A stretch of 64,000 nucleotides of DNA from Bradyrhizobium cajani (GTDB taxonomy: Bacteria > Pseudomonadota > Alphaproteobacteria > Rhizobiales > Xanthobacteraceae), in contig NZ_WQNE01000017.1 of assembly GCF_009759665.1 (NCBI RefSeq), positions 1-64,000 of the forward strand. Reading direction: 5' to 3'. Shown here piece by piece: positions 35,774 to 44,474 of this stretch. The notes under the pieces were generated by a model. It was not told where the DNA came from, made no database searches, and was given only the letters and a program-made list of their open reading frames with translations. How positions within the stretch are numbered: position 1 is the first letter of the stretch; each line of letters starts with the position of its first letter. Both the position numbers and the translations under genes were made by a program.

Positions 35774-35794
35774 AGAAACCGCGCTCACGTCGTC

Positions 35795-36046
35795 TTGAAC
35801 GATGCGTCCGCCACGCTTGATCCAGCGCAACTTCGCCCGCTGCCTTGCCATGCATTGTCCGCCGCGACGTTGCGAAATGCAATCGAGATTCCCGACGACG
35901 TCGTGTTCACCGTGGAATATTCGGTGCGCGCGGCGCAGATGGCGGTCTATCAGCTGATGAAGATCGATCGCCCGGTGCCGCCGGTGACCCGTCACGACAA
36001 GTCGCTCGCCGTGATCTTCGCGACGCTCGAGAAGGCGTTCGCGTGA
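35795..36046 (+). CDS. Small hypothetical protein (83 aa)
   Basis: The product MNDASATLDPAQLRPLPCHA... ends IFATLEKAFA and has no signal peptide, membrane helix or known domain. The start is a TTG at 35795 without a strong ribosome-binding site, so the true start may differ. It sits between the acyl-CoA ligase and the converging exported-protein gene, with only 9 bp to the latter. The amino-acid composition looks protein-like, but evidence is weak. Confidence 0.5.
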   Translation: MNDASATLDPAQLRPLPCHALSAATLRNAIEIPDDVVFTVEYSVRAAQMAVYQLMKIDRPVPPVTRHDKSLAVIFATLEKAFA

Positions 36047-36055
36047 GGGCTGAAG

Positions 36056-36634
36056 CTATTTGAACGGGTCCTGGATCGACGGCGCCGATTGCCGGATGCG
36101 GCGGACGCTCACCGGCGTGCCATCGGAGACGAACAGCAGCTCGTATTTCCGGCCCTCGCTGTCGGTCGCCGTGCAGGTGACGTCATTCACCTTCCTGGCG
36201 GCGAAATTGCCGGTCTGGCGGCAGATCCCGGTGGAGGTCTGCTCGGCCGGCACCGGCAGGCCATCGACCTTCGGCCGGTTCTTGGAGTTGAGCAGCATGC
36301 GGTCGATCGGCAGCTCATAGGAATTGTCGTCGGCCCGCTTGCCGTTCTCGCCCGAGAACGACACGACGTGATTGGCGTCGGTGGGATCGTCGACGGCGAC
36401 CGCGAAATTGACCCGGCCCTTGTCGCCATGGGCGTAGGCGACCGTCTTGCAGGCATAGGTGCGCCCGGCGACCTTGAGCGTCTTGCACTTGCCGGACATC
36501 AGCGCCAGCAGGTCGATGAAGCCGTTCTGCTGCGCGGGCGGATTGTTGACGGGGATGGGAGCAGAAGACTCGGCAAAACAAGGGCTTGCCAAGGCGATGA
36601 GGGCGGCACCAAGGGCAGGTCGGCAGAGGCGCAT
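36056..36634 (-). CDS. Hypothetical exported protein
   Basis: The 192-residue product has a signal peptide (MRLCRPALGAALIALASPCF, cleavage near FAE). Its mature part is rich in charged and Ser/Thr residues, with four Cys (KCKTL, YACKT, GICRQ, VTCTATD) that could form two disulfides in the periplasm. No domain is recognised; it is not clearly IalB-like. ATG 36634 is chosen because the signal peptide starts there. It is convergent with the small hypothetical gene. Confidence 0.75.
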   Translation of the reverse strand: MRLCRPALGAALIALASPCFAESSAPIPVNNPPAQQNGFIDLLALMSGKCKTLKVAGRTYACKTVAYAHGDKGRVNFAVAVDDPTDANHVVSFSGENGKRADDNSYELPIDRMLLNSKNRPKVDGLPVPAEQTSTGICRQTGNFAARKVNDVTCTATDSEGRKYELLFVSDGTPVSVRRIRQSAPSIQDPFK

Positions 36635-36830
36635 CGGAAGGCTCACATGCCAGGGAACCGCGGAAAAGTTCCGTCCGATAACCATCGAACCGCAAATTGG
36701 TTGCGATCCCGTTTGTTCTGCGAATCCCGACTGGAATACCACCGCGCCATCCCAACGGCGATTCGTCCAAATCGCCCAACCCGTCCCGGCAGGCACTTGC
36801 CGTCAGGCCGGTGTTTTTTTCGTGGCAGCG

Positions 36831-38147
36831 CTAGCCCATCGCCGCCTGCCAGCGCCTGTCGCGCAGGGACGGGCGGCGGTGCAGGCGGGCGTCGAGCAGG
36901 GTACGGGCGCGCGGCAGCTCGCCGCTGCGCATCAGAGCGACGATGAAGGTGTCCTCGATCAGTTCGCGCTGGGCGTGGCTGCCGCCGATGCGCACGACGT
37001 CAGCAAGAACCGGCGCGAGCGTCCGCGCGCAGGCCGCGTAATCCTCATCCACAAAGGCCAGAAGCGCGCGGCAGATTGCCGGCACCACGGGACCGGCCGG
37101 CAGCTTGCCGTCGCCGAGCCGCTGCTCGATCACGGCAAGACGGGCGGCGAGCGCCTCGTGGTTCTGCGTTGCGGCCGCGAACAGTGCCATGTGGACGTCA
37201 GCGAACGGCAGGCCCGATTTCGGAAACAGTCTTTGCGCGGCGGCGTCGGCCTCGAGCCAGAGCGCCTCGGGTACGGCGTGGCCGTAGGCGGACAGCCGCC
37301 AGAGCAGCGAAGCGCCGTCGGTGACGACGTTGAGCGGCGGCGCCTGCGTGACCGATGGCTGGAGCACATCGGCATAGATCGCGAGTGCGCGCGCCGCATC
37401 GCCATGCTCCAGCGCGCCGAGAGCCTGGTGCCAGCGGATGTGGCCGTGCAGGATTCCGGCGCGGTCGTAAGAGGGGATCCAGTCGTCGACGAGACGATCG
37501 GCCGCCTCGATCGAGCCGTCCTCGAACATCGCGTGCAGCACGGCGTGCGCGGCATGGGCGTTCGCCCGGCGCAAATCGAAGCCGCGCTCGGTGACGCCGC
37601 GGCCGCGCGCGACGTCGCCGTTCTCCGTCATCGCCCAGCCATACATGGTGAGGAACCACCAGTCCTCGCCATAGTGCTGCGCGACGCGCTCGCACAGCTC
37701 ATGCCGCGCGCGGTCGTGATCGGCCATGCCGGAGAACGCGAACAGGCCGAACGCGCCAAGCGGCAGCGACAGCACCACGGCATCGCGCGGCCATGTCTCG
37801 ACGTGTTGGCGCATCGCCGCAATGGCCTCGGGCAACCGTCCCTCGATCGCCAGCGCCAGCGTCTCGACATGGGAGCACTCGCGTTCCGTGCCGCGCGTCG
37901 CGGCGAGCTCGCGCGCGACTGCCGCCTTCTGACGGGCGAGATCGCCCTGCTGGTAGAAGGCATGAACGCGGGCACGGGCGATATGGGCCAGCGCAAAATC
38001 CGGGTCGGCTGCAATCGCGCGCTCCAGCGTTTCCGCCGTGCCGGTCCAGCCGGCGAGCATGAAGTCGATGCCCTCGCGATAGGCCGATGCGGCCGCATCG
38101 GATGTGGTGGAGATCGGAAGGCCGTAGCGGTCTTGATGCGCCATCAT
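36831..38147 (-). CDS. Tetratricopeptide repeat protein (TTC38-like)
   Basis: The 438-residue cytoplasmic protein consists of helical TPR-like repeats. It begins MMAHQDRYGLPISTTSDAAA, contains AIAADPDFALAHIARARVHA, and continues through repeated A-x3-G-x3-A helices to the C-terminus (ARTLLDARLHRRPSLRDRRW). This is the pattern of TTC38-type proteins, whose biochemical role is unknown. It starts at ATG 38147 (or 38144), preceded by GGAG. It is 13 bp after the aldo/keto reductase gene on the same strand, so the two are probably co-transcribed. Confidence 0.85.
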   Translation of the reverse strand: MMAHQDRYGLPISTTSDAAASAYREGIDFMLAGWTGTAETLERAIAADPDFALAHIARARVHAFYQQGDLARQKAAVARELAATRGTERECSHVETLALAIEGRLPEAIAAMRQHVETWPRDAVVLSLPLGAFGLFAFSGMADHDRARHELCERVAQHYGEDWWFLTMYGWAMTENGDVARGRGVTERGFDLRRANAHAAHAVLHAMFEDGSIEAADRLVDDWIPSYDRAGILHGHIRWHQALGALEHGDAARALAIYADVLQPSVTQAPPLNVVTDGASLLWRLSAYGHAVPEALWLEADAAAQRLFPKSGLPFADVHMALFAAATQNHEALAARLAVIEQRLGDGKLPAGPVVPAICRALLAFVDEDYAACARTLAPVLADVVRIGGSHAQRELIEDTFIVALMRSGELPRARTLLDARLHRRPSLRDRRWQAAMG

Positions 38148-38160
38148 CGTCTCCGAAAAT

Positions 38161-39171
38161 TCAAGCCGTCCGCGCGCGGCGTCCTTCGATCGGATAGGCG
38201 GGGTCGTTGTAGCCGGGCGTCGAGGGATGGCCTGGCACAACCAGGCGGTCGATCAATGCCTCGTCCTCCGCAGTAAAGCGGTAGTCGAGCGCGCTTGTGT
38301 AGCCGTCCCATTGCTCCTCCGTGCGCGGGCCGGCGACGACGGAAGAGACGAACGCGGAGTTGAGCACCCAGGCCACCGCGAACTGGCCGGCGGTGATGCC
38401 CTTCCTCTCGGCGTGGGTCTTGATCTCCTGCGCAAGCTGCAGCGATTCCGGCCGCCATTCGGTCTGCATCATGCGGGTGTCGTTGCGGCCCGCACGCGTT
38501 TCCTTGTCCGGGGCAGCATCGGGCTTGTACTTGCCGGTAAGCACGCCGCGGGCAAGCGGGCTATAGGGCACGATGCCGAGGCCGTAATAGGCGCAGGCCG
38601 GAAAGTGCTCGACCTCCGGCATGCGGTTCATGGCGTTGTAATAGGGCTGGCTCACCGCCGGCCGGGCGATGCCGAGCCGGTCGCAGATGTTGCAGATCTC
38701 GGCGACGCGCCAGGCGCGGTAGTTCGAGACGCCGAAATAGCGCACCTTGCCCGCGCGGATCAGATCGCCCATCGCGCGCACCGTTTCCTCCAGCGGCGTC
38801 GCATGGTCTTCCTTGTGCAGATAGTAGATGTCGATGTGGTCGGTGCCGAGCCGCATCAAGCTTTCGTCCGCCGCCTGCAGCACCCAGCGCCGCGACAGGC
38901 CGCCGCGATTGGGATCGCTGCCCATGGGATTGGCGAGCTTCGTGGCGAGCACCCAGGCATGGCGGTTGTTGGCGATGGCACGGCCGACGACCTCTTCGGA
39001 TGCGCCCTTCGAATAGGCATCGGCGGTGTCGATGAAATTGATCCCGGCATCGAGCGCCTTCGCGATGATCCGTTTTGATGCGGCCTCATCCGTCGGCCCG
39101 CCGAACATCATGGTGCCCAGACAAATCGGCGACACTTTCAGGCCGCTGCGGCCGAGCTGGCGGTACTGCAT
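38161..39171 (-). CDS. Aldo/keto reductase
   Basis: The 336-residue NADPH-dependent TIM-barrel enzyme has LGRSGLKVSPICLGTMMFGG, the catalytic DTADAYSKG (Asp and Tyr), ATKLANPMG (Lys) and YYLHKEDHATPLEETVRAMG (His). SNYRAWRVAEI and SPLARGVLTGKY follow. It should reduce aldehydes or ketones; the substrate is unknown. ATG 39171 is preferred (MQYRQLGRSGL) with AGGA upstream. It is the first gene of a pair with the TPR protein. Confidence 0.93.
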   Translation of the reverse strand: MQYRQLGRSGLKVSPICLGTMMFGGPTDEAASKRIIAKALDAGINFIDTADAYSKGASEEVVGRAIANNRHAWVLATKLANPMGSDPNRGGLSRRWVLQAADESLMRLGTDHIDIYYLHKEDHATPLEETVRAMGDLIRAGKVRYFGVSNYRAWRVAEICNICDRLGIARPAVSQPYYNAMNRMPEVEHFPACAYYGLGIVPYSPLARGVLTGKYKPDAAPDKETRAGRNDTRMMQTEWRPESLQLAQEIKTHAERKGITAGQFAVAWVLNSAFVSSVVAGPRTEEQWDGYTSALDYRFTAEDEALIDRLVVPGHPSTPGYNDPAYPIEGRRARTA

Positions 39172-39217
39172 GGGCGGGTCCTTTGCTTCCTGTGGTGTCA
39201 GCATAGCCGCCCAGTTC

Positions 39218-39298
39218 CGTCATTGCGAGCGCAGCGAAGCAATCCAGAGATGCATCCGCGGAAAGATTCTGGATTGCTTCGCTGCGCTCGCAATGACG
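39218..39298. repeat. Palindromic intergenic repeat, family A (copy 2)
   Basis: An 81-bp palindrome, CGTCATTGCGAGCGCAGCG to CGCTGCGCTCGCAATGACG, with GAAGCAATCCAG and CTGGATTGCTTC arms. It is nearly identical in arms to the copy at 55821-55900 and close to that at 2448-2534. Confidence 0.95.
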
Positions 39299-39328
39299 TG
39301 TGGCGGAAGCCGCTTGCCACACTCTCAA

Positions 39329-39431
39329 CTGTCATCGCCCGCGAAGGCGGGCGATCCAGTACGCCGAGACGTCTGTGATTGATCGAGCCGTCGCGGCGTA
39401 CTGGATTCCCCGCCTTCGCGGGGAATGACAG
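39329..39431. repeat. Palindromic repeat, family G
   Basis: A 103-bp palindrome, CTGTCATCGCCCGCGAAGG to TCGCGGGGAATGACAG, with GATCCAGTACGCCG and CGGCGTACTGGATT arms. A degenerate relative lies at 55931-56066. It fills the gap between a family A repeat and the thioesterase gene. Confidence 0.9.
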
Positions 39432-39446
39432 CGGAGTGTGAAGCTA

Positions 39447-39884
39447 TCACTCCGGCCCCTTCAAGATCTTGAACACGCCATTCGCCATCACCACGCAGCG
39501 GTCGTCCACGCTGACCTCGGTGCTCATGAAGATCAGGCTGCGCGTGGTGCGCACCACGCGGGGGCGGGAGATCAGGATGTCGCCGATCTTGCCGGCTTCG
39601 ACGAAATGGGTGTCGAGCTGCACCGTCGCCATGTACTGCTTGCCCGTCTCGTAGCGGGCCGTCATGCCGCAGGTGCGGTCGGCAAACGTCATCATCACGC
39701 CGCCCTGGACCATGCCGCGGCGGTTGTGGTGCTTGTCCTCGGTGGCGAGCGCATATTCGAAGTGGCCGTCGACCTTGCGCTCCCACAGCGGGCCGATCAG
39801 ATGGATGAAGCCACTGGTGTCGACGATCGACCAGCCGTCTGACTTGAGCTTTGCGGCGGTCTTGTCGATCATCGCCCGGTCCAT
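39447..39884 (-). CDS. PaaI-type hotdog thioesterase
   Basis: The 145-residue hotdog-fold protein has IGPLWERKVDGHFEYALATE, then HHNRRGMVQGGVMMTFADRTCG with the GG-x-M-x2-FAD helix of the PaaI/YbgC families, and VQLDTHFVEAGKIGD. These enzymes hydrolyse acyl-CoA thioesters; the acyl group is unknown. The start is ATG 39884 or the Met four codons later. It is divergent from the Nudix gene across a 60-bp spacer that is AT-richer than the genes. Confidence 0.9.
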   Translation of the reverse strand: MDRAMIDKTAAKLKSDGWSIVDTSGFIHLIGPLWERKVDGHFEYALATEDKHHNRRGMVQGGVMMTFADRTCGMTARYETGKQYMATVQLDTHFVEAGKIGDILISRPRVVRTTRSLIFMSTEVSVDDRCVVMANGVFKILKGPE

Positions 39885-39944
39885 CCTTGCAACGCTTGAT
39901 CTCTCCTCGTTTCATCAGATGCGGTCCTGGTATAGTCAAGCATC

Positions 39945-40571
39945 ATGAGAGTTTTCGACGATGCCACACGGCGGAATATTACAGAGGCCTGCGCGGCCTT
40001 CGCGCGGCTGCCTGAGGCGGCCACGCCGCCGGCGCTGAAACGCGCCGCGGTGGCGCTGGCGCTGACCGAGGACGGCGAGAGCAACGACACCGCGTTCCTG
40101 CTCACGCTGCGCGCATCGCATCTGCGCGCCCATCGCGGCCAATGGGCCTTGCCGGGCGGGCGCTGCGATGCCGGCGAGACGCCGGTCGAGGCGGCACTGC
40201 GCGAGCTCGACGAAGAGCTTGGCCTCCGTCTCACCGGTGCGGATGTGCTCGGCACGCTCGACGACTATCCGACCCGCTCCGGCTATCTGATCACGCCGGT
40301 CGTGGTCTGGGCACCGGACAGTGCCGCGATCAGGCCGAACCCGGACGAGGTCGCCTCCGTCCATCGCATCGCGCTTGCGACGATCGAGCGCGATGACGCC
40401 TTCGATTTCGCCGTGATCCCCGAGAGCAGTCGTCGCGTGATCCGCTTCCATCACCGGATGAGCCTGATCCACGCGCCGACGGCGGCACTGATCTACCAGT
40501 TCCGCGAGGTGCTGGCGGGCCGGCACACCCGCGTCACCGACCTGGAGCAGCCGGTGTTCGCCTGGAAGTGA
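39945..40571 (+). CDS. Nudix hydrolase, CoA-pyrophosphatase type
   Basis: The 208-residue protein contains a full Nudix box, GGRCDAGETPVEAALRELDE followed by ELGL, with all metal-binding Glu residues. Flanking motifs are FLLTLRASHLRAHRGQWALP before it and DDYPTRSGYLITPVV after it. The LR-x-HRGQ-x-ALPGG pattern is typical of the CoA diphosphatase (NudL) group, which cleaves CoA to phosphopantetheine and 3',5'-ADP. ATG 39945 has a plausible upstream context. It is divergent from the thioesterase gene. Confidence 0.92.
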   Translation: MRVFDDATRRNITEACAAFARLPEAATPPALKRAAVALALTEDGESNDTAFLLTLRASHLRAHRGQWALPGGRCDAGETPVEAALRELDEELGLRLTGADVLGTLDDYPTRSGYLITPVVVWAPDSAAIRPNPDEVASVHRIALATIERDDAFDFAVIPESSRRVIRFHHRMSLIHAPTAALIYQFREVLAGRHTRVTDLEQPVFAWK

Positions 40572-40627
40572 CGATGGTAAACGGCGCGTTAACGTGACGG
40601 TTACCGAAGGCCTGCTAAGAAGGCTCC

Positions 40628-41815
40628 ATGCATCACACACCGATTCGACGCAGCCTGACGCTGGTTCCACTCGCGCTCGCCCTGCTCGCGCCGGCGGCGC
40701 TTGCGCAGGAGTCCGCCGCGCTTCCGCCGGCCGTCAGGAACGCGATGGCGCAGGCTTCGCCGCAGGCGATCGCCGAATATCGCCGCAAGCTGCAAGAATA
40801 CCAGGAGGCGCGCGCCGCCTTCGATGCCGAGGCCGGCGCCTATTGGAGCCAGATCTCGGAGAAGCGGAAAACCCGCAATGCCAAGCGGCGCAGCGGACAG
40901 CAGGTGACGCTCGACGACTACGTGCTGGAGCATCCGCCGCTCTATAGCGGGCCGAAGCGGCCGGTGAACCCGGAGCCGGAGGAAACGCCCGAGCGCCCCC
41001 GAAAGCCGATCCCGGTGGTCGCCGATTTCCTGCGCGCGGCGCAGGAGCTCTATCAGTTCACGCCGCAGCGCCCGGCCAGCGAGGTCGAGTTCAAGCGCGC
41101 CTATGCGCGCTACGCGCTCGCCTCGGGGCTGACGCGCGAGCAGGCGGTGCGGGTCTATTCATTCGAGACCGGCGGCACCGGCAGTTATGACGTGCAGGCG
41201 GGAATCGAGCATGGCGGCAAGCGCGCGATCTCGACCGCGATCGGCTACAACCAGCTGCTGACCACCAACAGCGTCGAGCTCCTGGCCGAGCAGGGCCATG
41301 AGTTGATTCGCGCGCTGAGCGAAAAGGTGGCGCAGACGTCGGGGCCGGCACGCAAGACGCTGGAGCACAAGCTCGGCGTGCTCAAGCGCATGGTGGCGCA
41401 CGCCAAGTCGGTACCCGACACCTGGTCGGAGCATGAGAAGATCGGCAACACCGCGCAGGGCTGGGCCATGCACGCGATGGTGCTCGACGTCGATGTCGGC
41501 CCGATGCTCCAGACCCACAAGCTCTTGACCTCGGTGCTGTTCGCACGCGCCAAGGGTTACACCCGCCCGCTCACCGCCGCCGAGCTCGAGATGATGAACC
41601 TCACCGGCGACGGCACCGGCCTCGACATGGTGACCATGCCGCAGGCCATGCGCGAGCAGGTGCCGACCTCGAACTTCTTCCAGCGCGGCGGCTACGAGCG
41701 CAACCCGGTCGCGATCCGCCACAACACGGTGGCCAAGCTGCTCGCCGTGACGGATACGCGGATGAATTCGAACAGCAACAATGCCGGCGCAAGGGAATTG
41801 GCGGGCGCGTTTTAG
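40628..41815 (+). CDS. Exported hypothetical protein with lysozyme-like segment
   Basis: The 395-residue product has a signal peptide (LVPLALALLAPAALAQ-E). A Pro/Glu-rich linker runs from about residue 110 to 135. The second half is alpha-helical, with YALASGLTREQAVRVYSFET followed by GGTGSYDVQAG and then AISTAIGYNQLL. This arrangement (Glu near Gly-Thr-Gly, then a Gly-Tyr-Asn-Gln) resembles the catalytic-Glu region of lytic transglycosylases, but the match is by eye only. It would be a periplasmic or outer-membrane-facing protein. Alternative: a structural protein with no enzyme activity. Confidence 0.75.
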   Translation: MHHTPIRRSLTLVPLALALLAPAALAQESAALPPAVRNAMAQASPQAIAEYRRKLQEYQEARAAFDAEAGAYWSQISEKRKTRNAKRRSGQQVTLDDYVLEHPPLYSGPKRPVNPEPEETPERPRKPIPVVADFLRAAQELYQFTPQRPASEVEFKRAYARYALASGLTREQAVRVYSFETGGTGSYDVQAGIEHGGKRAISTAIGYNQLLTTNSVELLAEQGHELIRALSEKVAQTSGPARKTLEHKLGVLKRMVAHAKSVPDTWSEHEKIGNTAQGWAMHAMVLDVDVGPMLQTHKLLTSVLFARAKGYTRPLTAAELEMMNLTGDGTGLDMVTMPQAMREQVPTSNFFQRGGYERNPVAIRHNTVAKLLAVTDTRMNSNSNNAGARELAGAF

Positions 41816-41833
41816 GGCACTGCTGCTCTGCTT

Positions 41834-41990
41834 CACCTCTCCCCGCTTGCGGGGAGAGGTCAGATCGCTCTTGCGATCCGGGTGAGGGGGTACAGGTCCC
41901 TCGACAATCTCATCCGCGGACAGAGCCCCTCACCCCAATCCTCTCAGCGCGAGCGAAGCTCGTCGCGGCCCCGTAACAACGGGGCGAGGC
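41834..41990. repeat. Mosaic of GC-rich hairpins (family E)
   Basis: The region starts with CTCTCCCCGCTTGCGGGGAG plus AGG, contains GGGTGAGGGGGTACAGG and CCCCTCACCCC as opposite arms, and ends with CCCCGTAACAACGGGG. It is a long imperfect palindrome that fills the gap between two convergent genes and may terminate both transcripts. Confidence 0.75.
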
Positions 41991-42008
41991 AGCGCACCGC
42001 CGTCGCCC

Positions 42009-42326
42009 CTACTGATCCGGCCCGAACTTGAACTTGCCGTCGCCTTCCAGATACGGGCCGGTGCGCATGTAGAGCTGGCCGTTGTGGCCGATGAAGAACA
42101 GCGTGCCCTTCGGCACCTTCTTGGCGCCCTTCAGCAGCTCGCCGGCATTGCTGGTGCCCATCTTGTAGGAAAAGGTCTTGCCGTCCCTGTCATAGGCGTA
42201 GCCCATGTCGGGCTTGAGCTCCCACGGCGTGGCCGCAGTCTGCGCCAACGCGGGCGCGGCAAAGGCGCCGAGCGCCGTCACGAGTGCAGCCGAAACGAGT
42301 GCAAATGTCTTCGTCGAAAATGTCAT
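42009..42326 (-). CDS. Small exported hypothetical protein
   Basis: The 105-residue product has a signal peptide (MTFSTKTFALVSAALVTALG, cleavage near ALA-QT). The short mature domain includes DMGYAYDRDGKTFSYKMGTS and VPKGTLFFIGHNGQLYMRTG. It has no cysteine and no recognised domain; the composition suits a small periplasmic beta protein. It is divergent from the next exported-protein gene. Related proteins are common in Bradyrhizobiaceae as unnamed families (recollection). Confidence 0.75.
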   Translation of the reverse strand: MTFSTKTFALVSAALVTALGAFAAPALAQTAATPWELKPDMGYAYDRDGKTFSYKMGTSNAGELLKGAKKVPKGTLFFIGHNGQLYMRTGPYLEGDGKFKFGPDQ

Positions 42327-42512
42327 GATCCAATCCTCCCCGCCATTGGAGCACCCGGCTTGAACAAATCACGAACGGCGTTTCCGGGTCAATTCGCGAA
42401 AGCGCCGCAGCGCATCACATCGTGCCCAGCAGTTTGTGATTTTCCCTTCGTCCCCTCGCGACTATGTTCCGCTTTCCGTCTAGAACGCAATTCGACAAAA
42501 AGATTGGTGGGG

Positions 42513-43001
42513 ATGATTCGGATGAACCATGTCATTAAAGCGTGCTCGGCCGTCGCGCTGCTGCTGACCGCGCTGGCGCCGGCCGCCCGGGCCGACGATT
42601 ACCAGCTCAGCCACAACCAGCGGATTTCGTGCAGCCGCGGCCTTGCCCCGGGCAAGCTGAACACCGCGACCTGCAAATCCTATACCTACCTCTTCAACAC
42701 CAGGACCTCGGAGTATTTCCGCTGCCAGGTCTCGCTGGCGCTGACCCGCGACAACAAGGAAGTCATCAACGTCCAGACCGACGGCGGCTGCACCAAGAAG
42801 CCCCGCATCTTCGAGACCGACGGCCATTATGATTTCGACGCGACCGAGACCGAGCCGCCGAACACCAATTCGTTCTTCGGCCCCGGCGGCTATTCGGTCT
42901 GGGCCGCCGACGTCACCGCGCAGAGGGTACGCGGCTGCATCATCATCTCCTCCGGCCTCGGCTCCGACATCTCCAAGTGCCTGGACATGACCTTCCAGTG
43001 A
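42513..43001 (+). CDS. Exported hypothetical protein with disulfide pattern
   Basis: The 162-residue product begins MIRMNHVIKACSAVALLLTA with cleavage near ARA-DD. Its mature part has Cys in ISCSRG, TATCKSYTYLF, FRCQVS, GGCTKK, RGCIIIS and SKCLDM, an even set that could form three disulfides. No domain is recognised. The start is ATG 42513 or, with better spacing from GGTGGGG, ATG 42522. It ends before a cluster of GC-rich hairpins. Confidence 0.75.
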   Translation: MIRMNHVIKACSAVALLLTALAPAARADDYQLSHNQRISCSRGLAPGKLNTATCKSYTYLFNTRTSEYFRCQVSLALTRDNKEVINVQTDGGCTKKPRIFETDGHYDFDATETEPPNTNSFFGPGGYSVWAADVTAQRVRGCIIISSGLGSDISKCLDMTFQ

Positions 43002-43008
43002 GGGTGTG

Positions 43009-43131
43009 CTCCCTCCCTCGCTTGCAGGGGAGGGGCGGGGAGGGTGTCTCCGCGATGGGGACAGTCTCCACTAGGACAGAGCCCTCACCCGGCGCTGCGC
43101 GCCGACTTCTCCCGCGCGCGGGAGAGGTGAG
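43009..43131. repeat. GC-rich hairpin cluster (family E)
   Basis: CTCCCTCCCTCGCTTGCAGG and GGAGGGGCGGGGAGGG, then CCCTCACCCGGCGCTGCGCG and CTCCCGCGCGCGGGAGAGG, form two adjacent imperfect hairpins. They resemble those at 41.8 and 52.8 kb. Confidence 0.65.
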
Positions 43132-43277
43132 CGCTGCGCCACCTCGCCGCACCCGCCGGGTTCCCAAAAATCAAGCCGGAACGGCCGTTTACCGCAGTCC
43201 TGTTTTGCCTTTTGGATGGGTTGACCCGCTCCCTTCATCCGGCCAATTTCGCCGCCGGTTTGGGGAGTACAAAAATC

Positions 43278-44225
43278 ATGAAACGGACGTTCTTCGGCGT
43301 GGCCGCGGCTCTTGCTCTGGCGGCGTCGGCACCTTGCGCGCATGCGCAATCCTTCATCAACGTGCTGACCGGCGGCACCTCCGGCGTCTATTATCCGCTC
43401 GGGGTCGCGATCGGGAAGATCTACGGCGACAAGATTCCGAACGTGAAGACGCAGGTGCAGGCGACCAAGGCGTCGGTCGAGAACCTCATCCTGCTCCAGC
43501 AGGGTCGTGGCGAGCTGGCGTTCACGCTGGGCGACTCGCTGAAAGCGGCCTGGGACGGCGAGGAGGAGGCGGGCTTCAAGACCAAGCTCGACAAGCTCAG
43601 GACCATCGGCGCGATCTATCCGAACTACATCCAGATCGTCGCCACCACTGAGTCCGGCATCAAGACGCTGGCCGACCTCAAGGGCAAGAGCCTGTCGGTC
43701 GGCGCGCCCAAATCGGGCACCGAGCTGAATTCGCGCGCGATCCTCGCTGCGGCCGGCATGAGCTACAAGGACCTCGGCAAGGTCGAATATCTGCCGTTCG
43801 CCGAATCCGTCGATCTCATGAAGAACCGCCAGCTCGCCGCGACGCTGCAATCGGCCGGCCTCGGCGTCGCCTCGCTGAAGGATCTGTCGACCTCGAGCCC
43901 GATCACGGTGGTGTCGGTGCCGAAGGAGACGGTCGACAAGATCGGCCCGCCCTTCATCTCCGCGACCATTCCCGCCAACACCTATACCGGGCAGGACAAG
44001 GACGTGCCGACCGCGGCCGTGGTCAACTATCTTGTCACGAGCTCCGCCGTCTCGGACGATCTCGCCTACCAGATGACCAAGCTGGTCTACGAGTCGCTGC
44101 CCGAGCTCGCCACTGCGCACGCGGCCGGCAAGGAGATCAAGCTCGAGACGGCGGCCAATGGCAGCCCGGTTCCGCTGCACCCCGGCGCGATCCGCTATTA
44201 CAAGGAAAAGGGGCTGATCAAGTAA
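43278..44225 (+). CDS. TAXI-family TRAP transporter solute-binding protein
   Basis: The 315-residue periplasmic protein has a signal peptide (MKRTFFGVAAALALAASAPC, cleavage near AHA-QS) and the TAXI pattern: FINVLTGGTSGVYYPLGVAI at the mature N-terminus, QATKASVENLILLQQGRGEL, VGAPKSGTELNSRAIL. TAXI proteins bind the ligand for TRAP transporters; few ligands are known (glutamate, among others). The fused permease gene follows 249 bp later with intervening repeats. ATG 43278 is the signal peptide start. Confidence 0.94.
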   Translation: MKRTFFGVAAALALAASAPCAHAQSFINVLTGGTSGVYYPLGVAIGKIYGDKIPNVKTQVQATKASVENLILLQQGRGELAFTLGDSLKAAWDGEEEAGFKTKLDKLRTIGAIYPNYIQIVATTESGIKTLADLKGKSLSVGAPKSGTELNSRAILAAAGMSYKDLGKVEYLPFAESVDLMKNRQLAATLQSAGLGVASLKDLSTSSPITVVSVPKETVDKIGPPFISATIPANTYTGQDKDVPTAAVVNYLVTSSAVSDDLAYQMTKLVYESLPELATAHAAGKEIKLETAANGSPVPLHPGAIRYYKEKGLIK

Positions 44226-44246
44226 GGTCGGCTCTCGGTGTCGGAC

Positions 44247-44418
44247 GTCATGGCCGGGCTTGTCCCGGCCATCCACGTTCTTGCCAATTGCTCTGTCATT
44301 CCGGGATGGTCCGAAGGACCAGACCCGGAATCTCGAGATTCCGGGTTCGATGCTTCGCATCGCCCCGGAATGACGGAGAGAGAGTTCGCGAATGCCCGGG
44401 ATAACCCCGGGCATGACG
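44247..44418. repeat. Family C repeat interrupted by a family B repeat
   Basis: The left part GTCATGGCCGGGCTTGTCCC and GGCCATCCACGTTCTTG matches the left half of the intact family C repeat at 59551-59634. The right part ATGCCCGGGATAACCCCGGG then CATGACG matches its right half. Between them lies a complete family B palindrome (44295-44375). Confidence 0.75.
44295..44375. repeat. Palindromic repeat, family B (copy 2)
   Basis: GTCATTCCGGGATGG to CCCCGGAATGAC, with CCCGGAATCTCGAGATTCCG forming the inner palindrome and GATGCTTCGCATC the next arm. It is close to the copy at 55049-55130. Confidence 0.9.
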
Positions 44419-44474
44419 TTTTGGGGGCCCATGTGCCAATGCTATCCGGCAGGGACAGGCTGAGGACGAATGAA

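Noticed and set aside
39218..39431. Adjacent repeats considered as a CRISPR array
   Set aside because: They are two different palindromes, not regularly spaced identical repeats with unique spacers.
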